NCBI GenBank assembly: GCA_023376005.1
Contig: CM042141.1
Span: forward strand, 90,366,171-90,430,170
Direction of reading: 5' to 3'
DNA: 64,000 nucleotides
Source of the DNA: Doryteuthis pealeii
Lineage: Eukaryota > Mollusca > Cephalopoda > Myopsida > Loliginidae
Positions 1 through 10,672 of this stretch are shown piece after piece. The notes beneath the pieces are model-generated. The model was not told where the DNA came from and searched no databases. It was given only the letters and a program-made list of their open reading frames with translations. The position numbers and the translations under genes are program-made. Positions within the stretch are counted from its first letter, which is position 1. Each line of letters opens with the position of its first letter.

Positions 1-19
1 TGATAGAGCATGTGTATAT

Positions 20-235
20 ATTTACCAACCCCTCCATACGAACAGGATATGACACATGGTCAATTTCTATTTACAGTTTAACATGTTTAAATTCAGAGCT
101 TTCCTTCTCCTATACTGGTTACTTAGCCAAGGTTAAAGAGCCCAGTCTGCCCTACTATTTACCCATAGCTGGAGGGAGAGCAGTTGGATGCATACCTTTC
201 CCAAGAGAGCATGTATATCTTGGTTTGAAAATTGC
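20..235 (-). repeat. SINE family D, partial copy
   Basis: This matches the copies at 59205-59460 and 61770-62030: shared segments include gagcccagtctgccctacta and acccatagctggagggagag. In the longer copies the right end, read on the minus strand, looks like a tRNA, so the element runs on the minus strand. This copy lacks that head and its match fades after about 220. The open frame across it on the plus strand comes from the repeat and is not a gene. Confidence 0.7.
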
Positions 236-295
236 ATAGGTGACAAACTGTCAGTTACCAAGCGCCGTTAATTTCATGTCTTTATATATACAAGG

Positions 296-580
296 GCGAG
301 TCAAAAAGTAATGCCATTTTGTTTAGAACAGGTATAATTACCAACATGTATCATACATCAAAATGAAGCTGGTCCTCTGTGGATCACATCCCTACCTCTT
401 CACATAGTCACTGTTTCTCTCAATAGCAATATCCCACCTTCCTCATCACTGGAATAATGTTTACATCTCTTCAGCCCCATGAAAGAGGGTTTGAGAGGCA
501 AACATTATTCTAGTGACCAGGAAGTGAAATCTGTAGTGAAGAAGTGGTAAGAGTATTTACGGGTTTCGAAAAAGCTCTTA
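296..580 (+). mobile_element. Internally deleted mariner-like transposon relic
   Basis: The left end, agggcgagtcaaaaagtaat (295-314), has the look of a mariner terminal inverted repeat. From about 478 to 548 the plus strand reads a peptide containing SSDQEVKSVVKKW. That resembles the C-terminal part of mariner/SETMAR-type transposases, where a segment of the form SSDEEVKxAVxxW precedes the end. A stop follows KKW directly. The catalytic domain is absent and no right-hand terminal repeat was seen, so this is a dead, deleted copy. Family assignment rests on recalled motif similarity. Confidence 0.5.
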
Positions 581-689
581 TTTCTCCGTAGTTGTAGGAC
601 AAAGAAGACAAACACACAATGGAAATTTAATACATGTATTGACAAATAATACAAGAACTTGATGCAAATGTTATTGATATTTGCTACCA

Positions 690-1000
690 GACTTATCTGA
701 GTTAAGTAATGTTCTTGGAGTAGTGATAACAGGGGTATTCTGTTCGTTGGTAGGAAATGTTGATAGTACGCTTTTTCGGACGTTTCTCGTTCTTCCTCGG
801 TAACCGCTTCAGTGATAAGTAATGGGGGATGCTGCTTTAGAAGCTTCTCGCCCGGGTTAACAGTTCTTTAAATGACGGTGAATGGGCCCTTTTCAAGTAG
901 ACTATTTGGTCTTGGTGCCTTCTGTAGTGTACTATTGTGACAGCCTGTGGTCTGTGGACACAATGCCTTTGAAAGTGTGCTGTGAATATATGCCTCCGTC
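690..1000 (-). pseudogene. Unidentified decayed coding-like frame
   Basis: On the minus strand one frame stays open for about 100 codons apart from a single TAA. It includes EAVTEEERETSEKAYYQHF and, upstream, LQKAPRPNSLLEKGPF. Base composition is clearly richer in GC than the DNA around it, and the residue mix is protein-like rather than the Lys/Phe/Ile-rich output of random AT-rich sequence. I do not recognise the family. Its position beside a mariner relic and SINEs suggests a transposon-derived frame, but a host exon or pseudogene cannot be excluded. Confidence 0.3.
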
Positions 1001-1199
1001 CAGGTCAACGGTCCTTAGAAGTAAGACCTGTTTTTTGGCTAAGTGATGAATGAAGTGTAGGGATCACTATTTACGCGACTACCCTCAGTGGGTTCTCCGT
1101 GGTAAGTGAAATTTTTGGTATTGGCGCCAACCTTTATGGCAAACGCCCAACCCTTTTTATCATATCTGTGTTAGAAGGCAGTGGCTGAGAGTCTTAGTG

Positions 1200-1516
1200 T
1201 CCTTAGTATGACGTTAAACTGCATCTAGTGGTGAAGTTCCAATTCTAGAGCTCTGGGGAATGGAATGTGGAATACTCCTTCATCGCCATTACTCCCAGGT
1301 CCACTCTGACCCAGAGTGGTAGTACCTGTTACAGTCTCATCTATGGTTTAAATAGATAAAAAAATAAGTTTTAAAAAATGTGTTTAAAAAAATTGAGTTT
1401 GAAAAAAAAAAAACTTTGAATACCCAACAAAAATGAAAAAACAAACTTTTTCGGCTTGAAATAACCCAGCAAGGGTTGACATGTAGTAAAATCCAACCAA
1501 CCAACCAACCAACCTA
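1200..1516 (+). repeat. SINE family B copy with shared 3' tail
   Basis: The body has the family blocks gttaaactgcatctag, gccattactcccaggtccac and gtggtagtacctgtta. After an A-rich stretch comes a diverged version of the common tail (ggcttgaaataacccagcaa then gggttgacatg). It ends in CCAA repeats at 1495-1516, the usual simple-repeat end of a retroposon. Sister copies lie near 15.7, 16.3, 18.4, 38.5 and 42.3 kb. No clear tRNA head is left in this copy. Confidence 0.75.
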
Positions 1517-3110
1517 ATAAATATCATTAATTGATGACCTTTTTCAAGGATGAAATAAATTAAAAATGTATTTCTCACTAATGCCTGTATACAATATTCA
1601 TGCTTTGGTATAGCTATCACTCTAAATGTTGCTTTTTAAAGTAATCAGACTCTTCCCATTCAAAAGATTGGCACAACAAAATCTACACAATTCATTACCC
1701 CCACCCCTCACCTGGCCTCGTACTAAGCCAAACTTGAATTTATTACCTTTTAAATTTACAAATCTAGGGCTTGTTTTTTTTTCTTTCTTAAAACTTTTAA
1801 ACATGCTTACCAAATATGTTATTATTGTGCTAAAGTGAAATTTATCTTTTTGGCCCACCACATAGAAAATTAATTAATAAGTAAATAAATATTTTCTTGA
1901 AAAATGTCACATCTATTCAGAATTTCGGTTCGGTTAAAAACACCATGAATCAGAATCCCTTTTTTACTATACGCTTTTTGTTGTTGTTGTTGTTGTTCTA
2001 AAGTTCCCTTATGTCGTACACGTCGTTTTACCCCGTTAAAGAATGAAATATTAACGGAAGTATTTTTTTTTTGTCAAATAAGGTACTTAAACTGTCCATT
2101 TATCAACGCACGTTTATTTTTCGACAATTTGTATGAATCGGCGCCGGTAACGATTTTTCCCGCCAAAATGTGATGACATTTATTTCTTTTAGATCGATTT
2201 TATACTGCTTAAAAAAATAAAATAAAGAGAAAAGAATGCGTTTGTTGTTAGAAAAAAAAACGAAAACAAAAAATTTATATCAATTATAAGAATAAATTCG
2301 CAAGTCAAGTTTTTATTTTGTCAAATTTAGAAAAGTTAATTATTTGAGAATGAACAAAAAAAGTTAACTAAGTTGATAGACGTTAAAACAATGAAAAAAG
2401 AAAAGAAAACAAAAAACCCCAAGGTAATTAATTACATTCGCGGTCGGTCATGAAACTATTTATTTTTTCGTTGGAAGGAATGAAAAGAGAAATATCTATT
2501 GAAAAAATATTCAAATCAACTTCAGATGCTGTTTGAATGTCAAAGTTTACAATTTTACATTTATTACTAATTACATTAACAATCAATTATTTTAACCAAA
2601 TCACACACTCATTCTAAAAATTTTAAACGGAAATAATTACAACTTTTCATTCGAAAAACAATTTTACAAACACAAAATGCACACCATTCATTCATCGAAA
2701 GAAAGTAAATATTCAAATGAAAAATACACGTATTCACTAAATTTTTGATAGCATTGACAAAAATGTTCATATTATTATGCATCAATATTTTCAATTAGAC
2801 TTAAAAAGTGATTGAAGTTTTATTCGTAATTTAAACTCGATAAACAATTTAATTTTTACGAGTTATTCTTAAAAAAAAAAGATTGATGAATGAAAACATA
2901 AAAACGATCTGGTAGTATTTTTTTCCTGTTGAATTCGGCGAGTAAACCTAAGTTTTAAAAAAGCAACACATCTTATAAATAATCAACTTGGACGTAAGAT
3001 TGTTGGCCTGACAAGACATTGAGAGATTTCGACTGTTTGTAACGTTCTCCACAAATTTAACCTTGTGCCAGACTTTTTGCCCCCCTCTTGCAAAATAAAT
3101 TAAAAAACTA
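1517..3110. other. AT-rich DNA without recognised gene
   Basis: This span lies upstream of the promoter-like region. It holds homopolymer runs, a GTT repeat near 1979-1996 and facing small open frames at 1622-1861 that read as Phe/Leu/Lys-rich peptides. I see no exon, tRNA or repeat-family match here. It may contain distal regulatory DNA of the gene starting near 3.4 kb, but nothing in the sequence demonstrates this. Confidence 0.5.
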
Positions 3111-3430
3111 TCTAACCGGAAGTAAGAGTTTCGGGTTTAACAAAAATGCCTGCATTCTATTGGCTGTTAATGACAAATATTCAAAATGAAAAAGAAAAAA
3201 ATCAATTTTTTTGAAAAATAAATAAATTTAATTGTCTACGTGAGCTTTTGGAAAAAATCCCGATGTTGGGAAAAAATCGGGTATTTTTAATGCAACTTTT
3301 TTGTGATTTTGGAATGAGAGAAAAATAATTAAACTTTCAACGGGCAATAACCACGCCTCGGAAAATCCTCATTGGCTATGGTATCGCCTCTGCTGTGTCG
3401 TGTCCTCACATCGCCATTTTGAGAATTGGC
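3111..3430 (+). promoter_or_regulatory. Probable TATA-less promoter (ETS, CCAAT, YY1 motifs)
   Basis: Four motifs typical of animal housekeeping promoters cluster in 310 bases. These are an ETS-type ACCGGAAGTAAG at 3115-3126, inverted CCAAT boxes (ATTGGCT) at 3159-3165 and 3371-3377, and a YY1-type CGCCATTTTG at 3412-3421. CpG dinucleotides are unusually frequent between 3340 and 3490 for this window. YY1 sites of this orientation often sit just downstream of the start, so transcription may begin around 3380-3415. No TATA box is placed convincingly. The downstream donor and coding exon in the same orientation support the call. Confidence 0.55.
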
Positions 3431-3499
3431 ATAATTGAGAAGTCGGAAAATCCAGACCGCAAAATGTGCAACTTTTTTTGCCGCTGGTTACTGCACTAG
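3400..3499 (+). other. Candidate untranslated first exon
   Basis: The GC-richer stretch after the promoter motifs ends at ctgcactag|gtagaa, a reasonable splice donor with the junction at 3499/3500. The only ATG in this stretch, aaaATGtgcaac at 3463, opens a very short frame, so the exon is more likely 5' untranslated. The left boundary is a guess based on motif positions. A 325-base AT-rich intron would separate it from the coding exon at 3825. Confidence 0.4.
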
Positions 3500-3824
3500 G
3501 TAGAAAGAACATACTTGGCAGTATAGACACATGTCCTGTACCGAGTTTTACTTATAAAATCTTTGGATTAAAAAGAAAAGGATTAAAACAAAAAAAAACT
3601 AAATAAAAAAAGAAAAGACAAACAAAAAACAACAACAGTGACTGCTTTCAGACACATGTAAATGTTCAACAAAGTGGAAAGAAAAAGAAAGCAAACTAAA
3701 AAGTAGCACCAGTTGTACCATTTAATGGACTAGAAACAGTAATTTTCTGTAACGTACCTACCAAAAAAACTGTTATTAGGGTTTTAAAAAATATTTTTGA
3801 TTTTTAATTTTTTTTTTAACTTAG

Positions 3825-3863
3825 AAAAATGGCTGGAGATTTTGATCCAGAGGATAGAAACAG
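3825..3863 (+). CDS. First coding exon of an unidentified host gene (partial)
   Basis: A pyrimidine-rich tract ending in aacttag gives an acceptor at 3823-3824. Translation starts at 3829 in the favourable context aaaaATGG. It reads MAGDFDPEDRN, then two bases of a split codon before CAG|GTAGGT, a near-consensus donor at 3863/3864. The exon therefore ends in phase 2. The acidic N-terminus is too short to assign to a family and I do not recognise it. The promoter-like cluster 400 bases upstream, on the same strand, is the main contextual support. The next constitutive exon is probably beyond the window or too short to see. Confidence 0.55.
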
Positions 3864-6800
3864 GTAGGTTATTATTAAACAATTTAAAACAAACTTTTTA
3901 AAAAAAAGTGTCACTGTGAATTTGTCTTCTTATAACACCTTGTACTTATTGTTAGAAATTACGTGTGTGTGTGTATGTATGTATGTATATATATATACAT
4001 ATTTATTAAAGAAATATTCTATTTTATTTATCTGAATTGTTTTCAAACTTTTCATTTTTTTTCTCACTTCTTTTTAGTTCAAAAGTTTGGGTCAAATTTA
4101 AAAGCTTTTAATACTCGTTGTCGTTACATTAGTTAACTTCATACTGGTAACTTTTTCTGAACTTAGAAAAACACTTCGTCTGCTTATAAAAAGTTTAAAA
4201 TTTGTTTTTTGTTTGTTTTGATTTAAAAAAAATATATATATAACTTTTGTTATTGCAACATTTTTCTTTTCATTAATAAAAGCAGAAATTAAAATTTTGT
4301 AAACATTGAAAAGTTAGAAAAATCATAAAGCAAAAACAGTAAAAATGAAATATGAAAAGTTTATATTTAAAAAAAATCTGACTTTTGTGTTTATTGTATT
4401 TTTGTTTTGTTTAACTTTGATATTTATAAACAACGTTAAATTAATGAATGACACTTCATACCTGATTTGTGATAGTACTATGAAAAATCCACCCCCTTAG
4501 AAAACAGATCCATCAATAATCTAAAAATTAAAGATGTTTTTAATTAAAATTTAGGCTTCTTTCTTTCTGTTTTTCATGAATAAAGCTCAAGGAACTAATT
4601 GTAAATAAGTTACTTTAATTACACAAATGGTTATGCAAATTTAAATTTGTTTGTTTACATTTCAAATTCGACTTGTTTTATTTTTTAAAAACTTTTGATA
4701 ATTGAATTTCTAACAATTGGCGATTAAAAATATGTTCTTATTTGATACATACATTTTCTAAAATCTTTTTTTTTTTTTTATTTAAAAAAAAAATCACTGA
4801 AAAACCTTTTCTTGTTTCTCATTGTTTTGGTGCATTTTTATCGCTAAAGTGAGAGAAAGGCAGATGTTTCAATGCACACGTGTAACTTGATTTGCATCAT
4901 TGCAGCAAAAGAGAATTTCTACGGGTGCCTCAAACGGACGTTTTTCCTCTCTTAAAACACAAGTTAAGAGTTAAGAAAGATATAATCAAAACTGGTGCAT
5001 ATTTTTTTTATTGCATCTACTGACCTTTCTTGTTACTCTTTTTAATCTACCATACAAAAAAAAAAAAAAGGATGCATCGTATCCTATTTGACTTACTTTA
5101 ACAGTTTACCCTAGAAATTTATTTATATATTCACTCGACTGTTTTTAATTCTTTGGTTCCTGAATCGGTGAATAATCGTTAAATTTTAACAAATAAATAT
5201 TCTCTCCATGTCTTTAAATAACATAATGCATAAACCTCTTGTTAAAATGTCATGTATGAAAGTAAAGAAAATGTTTTGTTAATTTCTCTGTCCACTTAAG
5301 TTTAAGTTATAACTAAAACAATTGTTAATAAAAATAGTAGTTTATCCATAGCTATTTATTTCAGTAAAATATATAAACACTAAACAGTATATCTAACCCT
5401 ACCAGTGTAGAATAATTGTTTGAAAACAAAGTAAATTTATTTCTGAAAATACGGTATTTTAAGTACTAAAAAAAAAAAGAATGAAAAGATTCTTAAACAA
5501 AAATACGTAACTTTCTTTTAATATCTTTTCATCTATTTAAAAATGTGTTGTTTTTTTTTGGTTTTTGTGACAGTGTTAATTTTTTAAACAACTTTTAAAT
5601 GATTCAGGAGGAATTTGTTTTTCACAAATCATTGGAATCTAATAATTAGTAAATTTGAATTATTTCTGTTATGTAGCATGTTTAGAAAAATATTAAAAAA
5701 CGAAACAAAAATACCGCGCCCTCTGATGACGTCACACAATATTTTTAATGTCAAAACTTTGTTGTCTAACAACACAATAAAATAATTAATGTTTCTTGTA
5801 AAATATTGCGTAATCTTTCCTTTTTGAAATATCACAACTTGTTCATAGGAAACGTTAAACTTTTCATAAAGTAGTGTAGCGAGTTTTTAGTTTTTGCACA
5901 AGGTCAGCTTGCCTCTTCCTTCCTTTTTTTTTTCTCTTTAAAAAAAAAATAATACTTCTTCCATCAAAGTATTGCTTCTTTATTTTTTAATTTCCTAAGT
6001 TTGCCGATCACTCTAAGATACAATATCCTTATTTATTTAAGAGTAAAGTTTATTTTTGAATAAAGGCATAAGTTTCTGATTATTTACAACCACGACCGAA
6101 AGAATAGCAAATGCGTTGCTCCGAAGAATGAAATTCTCTGAAAAAGCTATCAACCAATTTTCTTTTCTAAAAGTCATACAAATAGTTTTGATTCCACTAC
6201 TAAAACTTTCATATTTATTTTTTCGATTTATACTTCCCTCTAACTTATCACCTTACTTTTTGTTTGTACTTTTTACTCTATAAAACAGAAAACGTAATAT
6301 ACTTCTTTTTTGTCTTTTAATTTATAAAAGGCGTTTTCTTTTACTTTTACCACAAAGTTTTTGTATAGTTCACTTTTATTTTCAGTTGTTGAGCTTTGTC
6401 TTACTCTTAAAAAAGCAATTTTTCAATGTATTGTTCTAGAAACCGACAGTTTCTTTCATGTGATTGTGAATGAAGCACATGATTATTTTTTTTTTTCGTT
6501 TTTTTTAAAACAGTTGTTCAGATAATCCTATTTTGAAAGCACTTGCTGCTACCCACATTACTATTACTACTTATTATTAATCGTAACGATATTCTAAAAT
6601 GTATCAACTATTGTTGGCTATGTCGCTGACATACGTAACAACGGAGTTTTTCTTGTTGCTTTGATTTATAAATAAAATAACCATCTAAAAATAAAGAATT
6701 CATAGACATGTAGTCTGTCCCAAATTTGCATTTTTTCGCCCTTATTGTTAGTTTAATTTGATATTATTTTCTCTTTTATATGGCACACGCCCTTTCTTAA

Positions 6801-9415
6801 ATTCATTCATTCAAAAACTTTTCTTAAGTTTGCTTTATTATTTGTCTGATTTGAGGATTGTTAGTTGATTCCTATGAAATATTGGCAGCTCTTGGAACTA
6901 TCGATCTTAGTTTGTGTTACATTATTAATGCGTTTGTTTGATTGAAGCACGTTACCTTTTATTAATCTTGAGAAACTTTCTGTTTCTTGACAACAAATCT
7001 ATTGATAGTTTTTATTTATTGTAATTTTTTTTTAACAGCACTAGAAATTGCTTCTTTTTTTTTTTTTTTTTAAACTTTTAAAGATTCAAACAGGGTGACC
7101 TTTTTAAAATTTAAAAGCTTAACAGAGTTCATATTTAAGGAACGAATCTGAAACTTCGAGCACTGATAGAATCCTTATTTTATCTACAGTGTCTATGGCA
7201 GATGTATGTAAATGTGGGAGGTAATTTTGTTTTTAATTTTATTTATTTATGCGACCACCCAGTTGTGAATATTTTCAAAATGTTAGAACTATGCTGCTCA
7301 TTTTATTCCGACAGGTGTCTGGGAGGAGGTAGAACCCACTTTTCAGATATTTTTCATTATCTAAATTGAATTCCATTCTGAAATAAAATAATAAAAGTAT
7401 TTTTTTTTTCTATAGTTGTCTTAGAATTATAAATATCTGCGTAGGGAATTATATATATATGAAACTGTAGCTGACATTTGTATTTTTTTGTAAAATTTGC
7501 GATTATTCCGCCCTTTAAATGTGGAATGGTGAAACTGTGCCACTATTTGTCTTGTCTCCAGTTCCACTTGTCTGCGTTCTGCCTGACCAGCAAAGTTCCT
7601 CTCAAGAAAACTTATCGTTACTACTAAACATTTCAACATTGCTTTATTCTCTATCTGTTCATTAGTGGCCAAGGAAGTGGGGTTTATAGTTTAAATCCTT
7701 ATTGGTTACATTAATTGGGTAACTGACATTGTAGGGTTTATCTTTTGCTTCGTGACACTGGTACAAATGCACTTTGTACCATGCAGTTGAACATAGAATT
7801 ATACCAAATCTCTTGTAAGTAAGGGAGATTTCTCTGTATATATATTGCATACACGACGAGCAGGCATTTACAGAAATGTCACATGAATTAAGAATATTAT
7901 TCAACTGCACCAGAATGGTGTCAATTTTGGAATCGCAAAAAAAAAAAAAAAATGTAAATAAATAAATAAAAATGAATAAATAAAAGCAAAGCACTTATAA
8001 CTAAATTTAAATTATAAAGTTTTTTTAATTTTTTTGTGTCTTCGATCTGTTGAGCTTTTTCTTCAAATCAGGTTTATACTAAAGTAGCTTTTTCTTCTTA
8101 ACTGTAAATGACATTTTGTAAGTGATTCACTTAATTAGGAGCAACATTTCTGTATTACACGAGAACTGACATTTTACGATCAAATCTTTTCTTCTTCCTT
8201 TAACTGCTACCCATAAAGAAAATATTTAGATTTCGTAAATGATATAAGTTGGAGTCCGACATGAAAGTATTTATCATGCTACGGTTAGGTACATAGTTCA
8301 AAACTTTAAAAAAGAAAAAGAAAAGTTTAATGTACTTTGATTAGTCTTAACTACAACAATGGCTGTGTGTCTGACCCATGTTCTTGTTGTAAATGGTTAA
8401 ATGAAAGAAACAAACAAAAGCTATATTCTTGTCAGTCTAGTATTATTGATACATTTGTGGTGTGTGGTGTGTGTAAAACACCTGTAAATGATCTTTGAAA
8501 AACCTGGCCTTAAAATGAGAAGAAAAAATAAAGGGATTAAAAGAATATTTATTCAATGATGTTCTTCAAAATGTCTCTAAGTGAATTGAGTTTTACTTTT
8601 TTTTCTTTTTTTTTTTTATAGAGCTGTCATCTTTCAGCAGACTGTGTCTCGTCGAGTACAAAGTGTCGTCTAGAATTTGTCATTTCCTAATTGTGTGTAT
8701 GTGGGGTGGGGGGTGTAGTTAAGGTGAAAGCTGAACTTGGCCAAGGAAAGGAATAATTTGAAAAAATTGCCTTCACTGCTACTCAAAGAACAATAGAACA
8801 ATGCATTTTTTCTTTTTCTTTTTTAAAAACTAATTAACATTGATATTTTGCATTTTTTTGTATAGTTTTGAAATTGCAGAATTTAATGTTTCTTCTAGTC
8901 GTTTTCTATCCCTCTTTCGATCCCTGTAATATTAGATTTGTTGCAATAGTTTTATTTGACAAATTGGTTTTCCAGTGTGACACTAACTCTGTCTTGATCT
9001 TGATAGTATGAACATGTAGTCTGAAAAACTGATTTTTAATCTTATAAGAAAAAGAAAAAAAAATTGAATATTTCAATTTTTTGAATTTAAAAGAGGAGTA
9101 TACTTGATGATGGGAGGGGGGATGTGTTGTAATTTTTTCCCCTCCAAAATAATCCATTTTTGGAATACATTACAAGTGTAAGATTTTCAGTATATCAACC
9201 TACTTACAAAAAAAAAAAAAACAAAACAAAAAAAAACTTGCATTAATTCGATTATACAAATTAATATATCAAATATTTTCTGGTAAGAACTCTGTTTTTA
9301 AAATATCAATTGGTTAATTGTACCCTTCATCTATAAAATGCTTTTCTCTAATTACATGTTAGTTTTAAGCCCATTATGGGAGAAATTAGTTATTACTTAT
9401 TCTAAGTAAATAAAG
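3864..9415 (+). other. Presumed start of a long intron
   Basis: After the donor at 3864 the DNA is extremely AT-rich with many poly-T and poly-A runs. A TG/TATG/TA microsatellite sits at 3964-4000. There are no SINE copies here, in contrast to the rest of the window, which is notable for 5.5 kb. Two minus-strand frames at 7427-7672 and 7662-7994 are open; the first contains FLERNFAGQAERRQVELETR, which looks less random than most, but I found no family match and no splice context. Otherwise nothing gene-like is visible. Confidence 0.45.
8622..8672 (+). other. Candidate optional exon ending in a stop
   Basis: A strong pyrimidine tract (8591-8618) ends in atag at 8618-8621, a good acceptor. Joined in phase 2 to the exon at 3825-3863, the split codon becomes AGA. 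The frame then reads AVIFQQTVSRRVQSVV before TAG at 8670-8672. The codons are less AT-biased than the flanks. It could be a poison exon, an alternative terminal exon, or an internal exon using a weak donor at gtacaa (8656). It may also be chance, since a 16-codon match to phase is not rare. Confidence 0.22.
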
Positions 9416-9652
9416 TTGTCGGGGTGGCATAAAGACGGTATCAGCCAGAGAGCGAGGGCGTCTATCCCCTTTTCACTAGCGCTAGACCAAGGAGATTGTT
9501 TCGTCAACAAAGATGGAGCGCCAGTCATACCATCAGCTTCTCACTTTACCGCACAGATCCCTGTGCTACTCATAGGCTTTGGCGAGGGCCGATATCGAAC
9601 CCGGAACCTTGTGGTTCCTAGCTGAACGCTCTATCGACTGAGCTAAAGGGGA
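9416..9652 (-). repeat. SINE family A (tRNA-derived), nearly full length
   Basis: Read on the minus strand it starts with a tRNA-like head (tagctcagtcgatagagc as A box, ggttcgatatcgg as B box). It continues through a body with gtgcggtaaagtgagaagc and acaatctccttggtctagcg, and ends near gccaccccgacaac. This is the commonest SINE in the window, with eleven copies, about 240 bases long. Polymerase III transcription and LINE-driven copying are known for such elements; activity of this copy is not shown. Confidence 0.85.
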
Positions 9653-9841
9653 AAACATGTCTGTTGAGATAATGAATGATAAACATAAAGGATTGCTTAT
9701 ACTTTTTTTTCTTCTGCTAAAATACTCTTAACAATTTAAGATAAACATTGTGGTTTTTCATACTATAAATTACATGCAATAAGAATTGAAAAAGATCAGA
9801 TTTGGAAATGTTTTAAAATAAATCTGGATTCTATTTCTCTG

Positions 9842-9985
9842 AATGTTTGAGATGAGGCTTGATGATTTGTATTATCTGCGTTATCTGAAGAAGGCTGGAA
9901 GGCATATCGGCTGAAACGTTGTACAGATAACAATGAAAATGAGGACAATAGTCCGAATAATGCAGATAATACAAATCTGGATTCC
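9842..9985 (+). repeat. Interspersed repeat E, partial copy left of the satellite
   Basis: It shares ctgaagaaggctggaagg, gaaacgttgtacagataac and gaggacaatagtccgaataa with copies at 14818-15048 (plus) and 37134-37326 (minus). In this copy tttgtattatctgc at 9868-9881 and gcagataatacaaa at 9962-9975 form a 14-base perfect inverted pair around the core. The other two copies carry about 130 more bases upstream. Its class is unknown; the conserved 3' part suggests a retroposon end. Confidence 0.65.
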
Positions 9986-10672
9986 TAACAGATTTTCCCT
10001 CTTAAAAAGCCTCCCTCCTTTGCCTTCTTCACTCCAGTCTGATGTTTGTTTCAAAGAATATTTAAATCAATCTTGTGTAACAAAAGCTGTTTGTAAAAAC
10101 CCTCCCTTTTTAAGCTCTTTTTTTCTAAGGGATCCATATGACAAATTTCTTAAATGTTTCCTTGGTAAAATATGTGAAAAACTACAAATTATTTAAATCT
10201 CAATTGACTTTTCTTGAAATATTGATATCTAAATACAAATGAATTTAAATTTGTATAATTCTTGGGATAATTATCATAGTTTATTATTTTTTCTTTTTTA
10301 AAGGTAAAGTTATATAGGATTACCTATTACATTATCATATGGTCTATTAGGTTTACTTGGTTTAAGTAAAATTAAAACATTTTTTTTTCTGTTTTTGGAA
10401 TTAACTTTATTGAACAATATATTAACTATTTTGTTCCATCTTTTAGGCATTTCCAAACTTATCTGAGCAAAAAAACTATCAAAAGTGCCTTTTGTTTTTC
10501 TAGGAAATTAATTTCTTTTTTCATTTAAAGAATTCTGTAAAGATTAGAATAAAATGTAACCCCAAAGATAGAATAGGTTGATCAATTTTTGTTTGGTCAC
10601 CCAGGGAATATTTATTCATTTAGTCCTGATGCTTTTCATCAATAGTTGGTTTCAGTTGGGTTAATTAGGAAC

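Noticed and set aside
7427..7672. Minus-strand frame with FLERNFAGQAERRQVELETR as a host gene
   Set aside because: The residues look protein-like, but there is no recognisable family, no splice context and no continuation. It is noted within the intron entry only.
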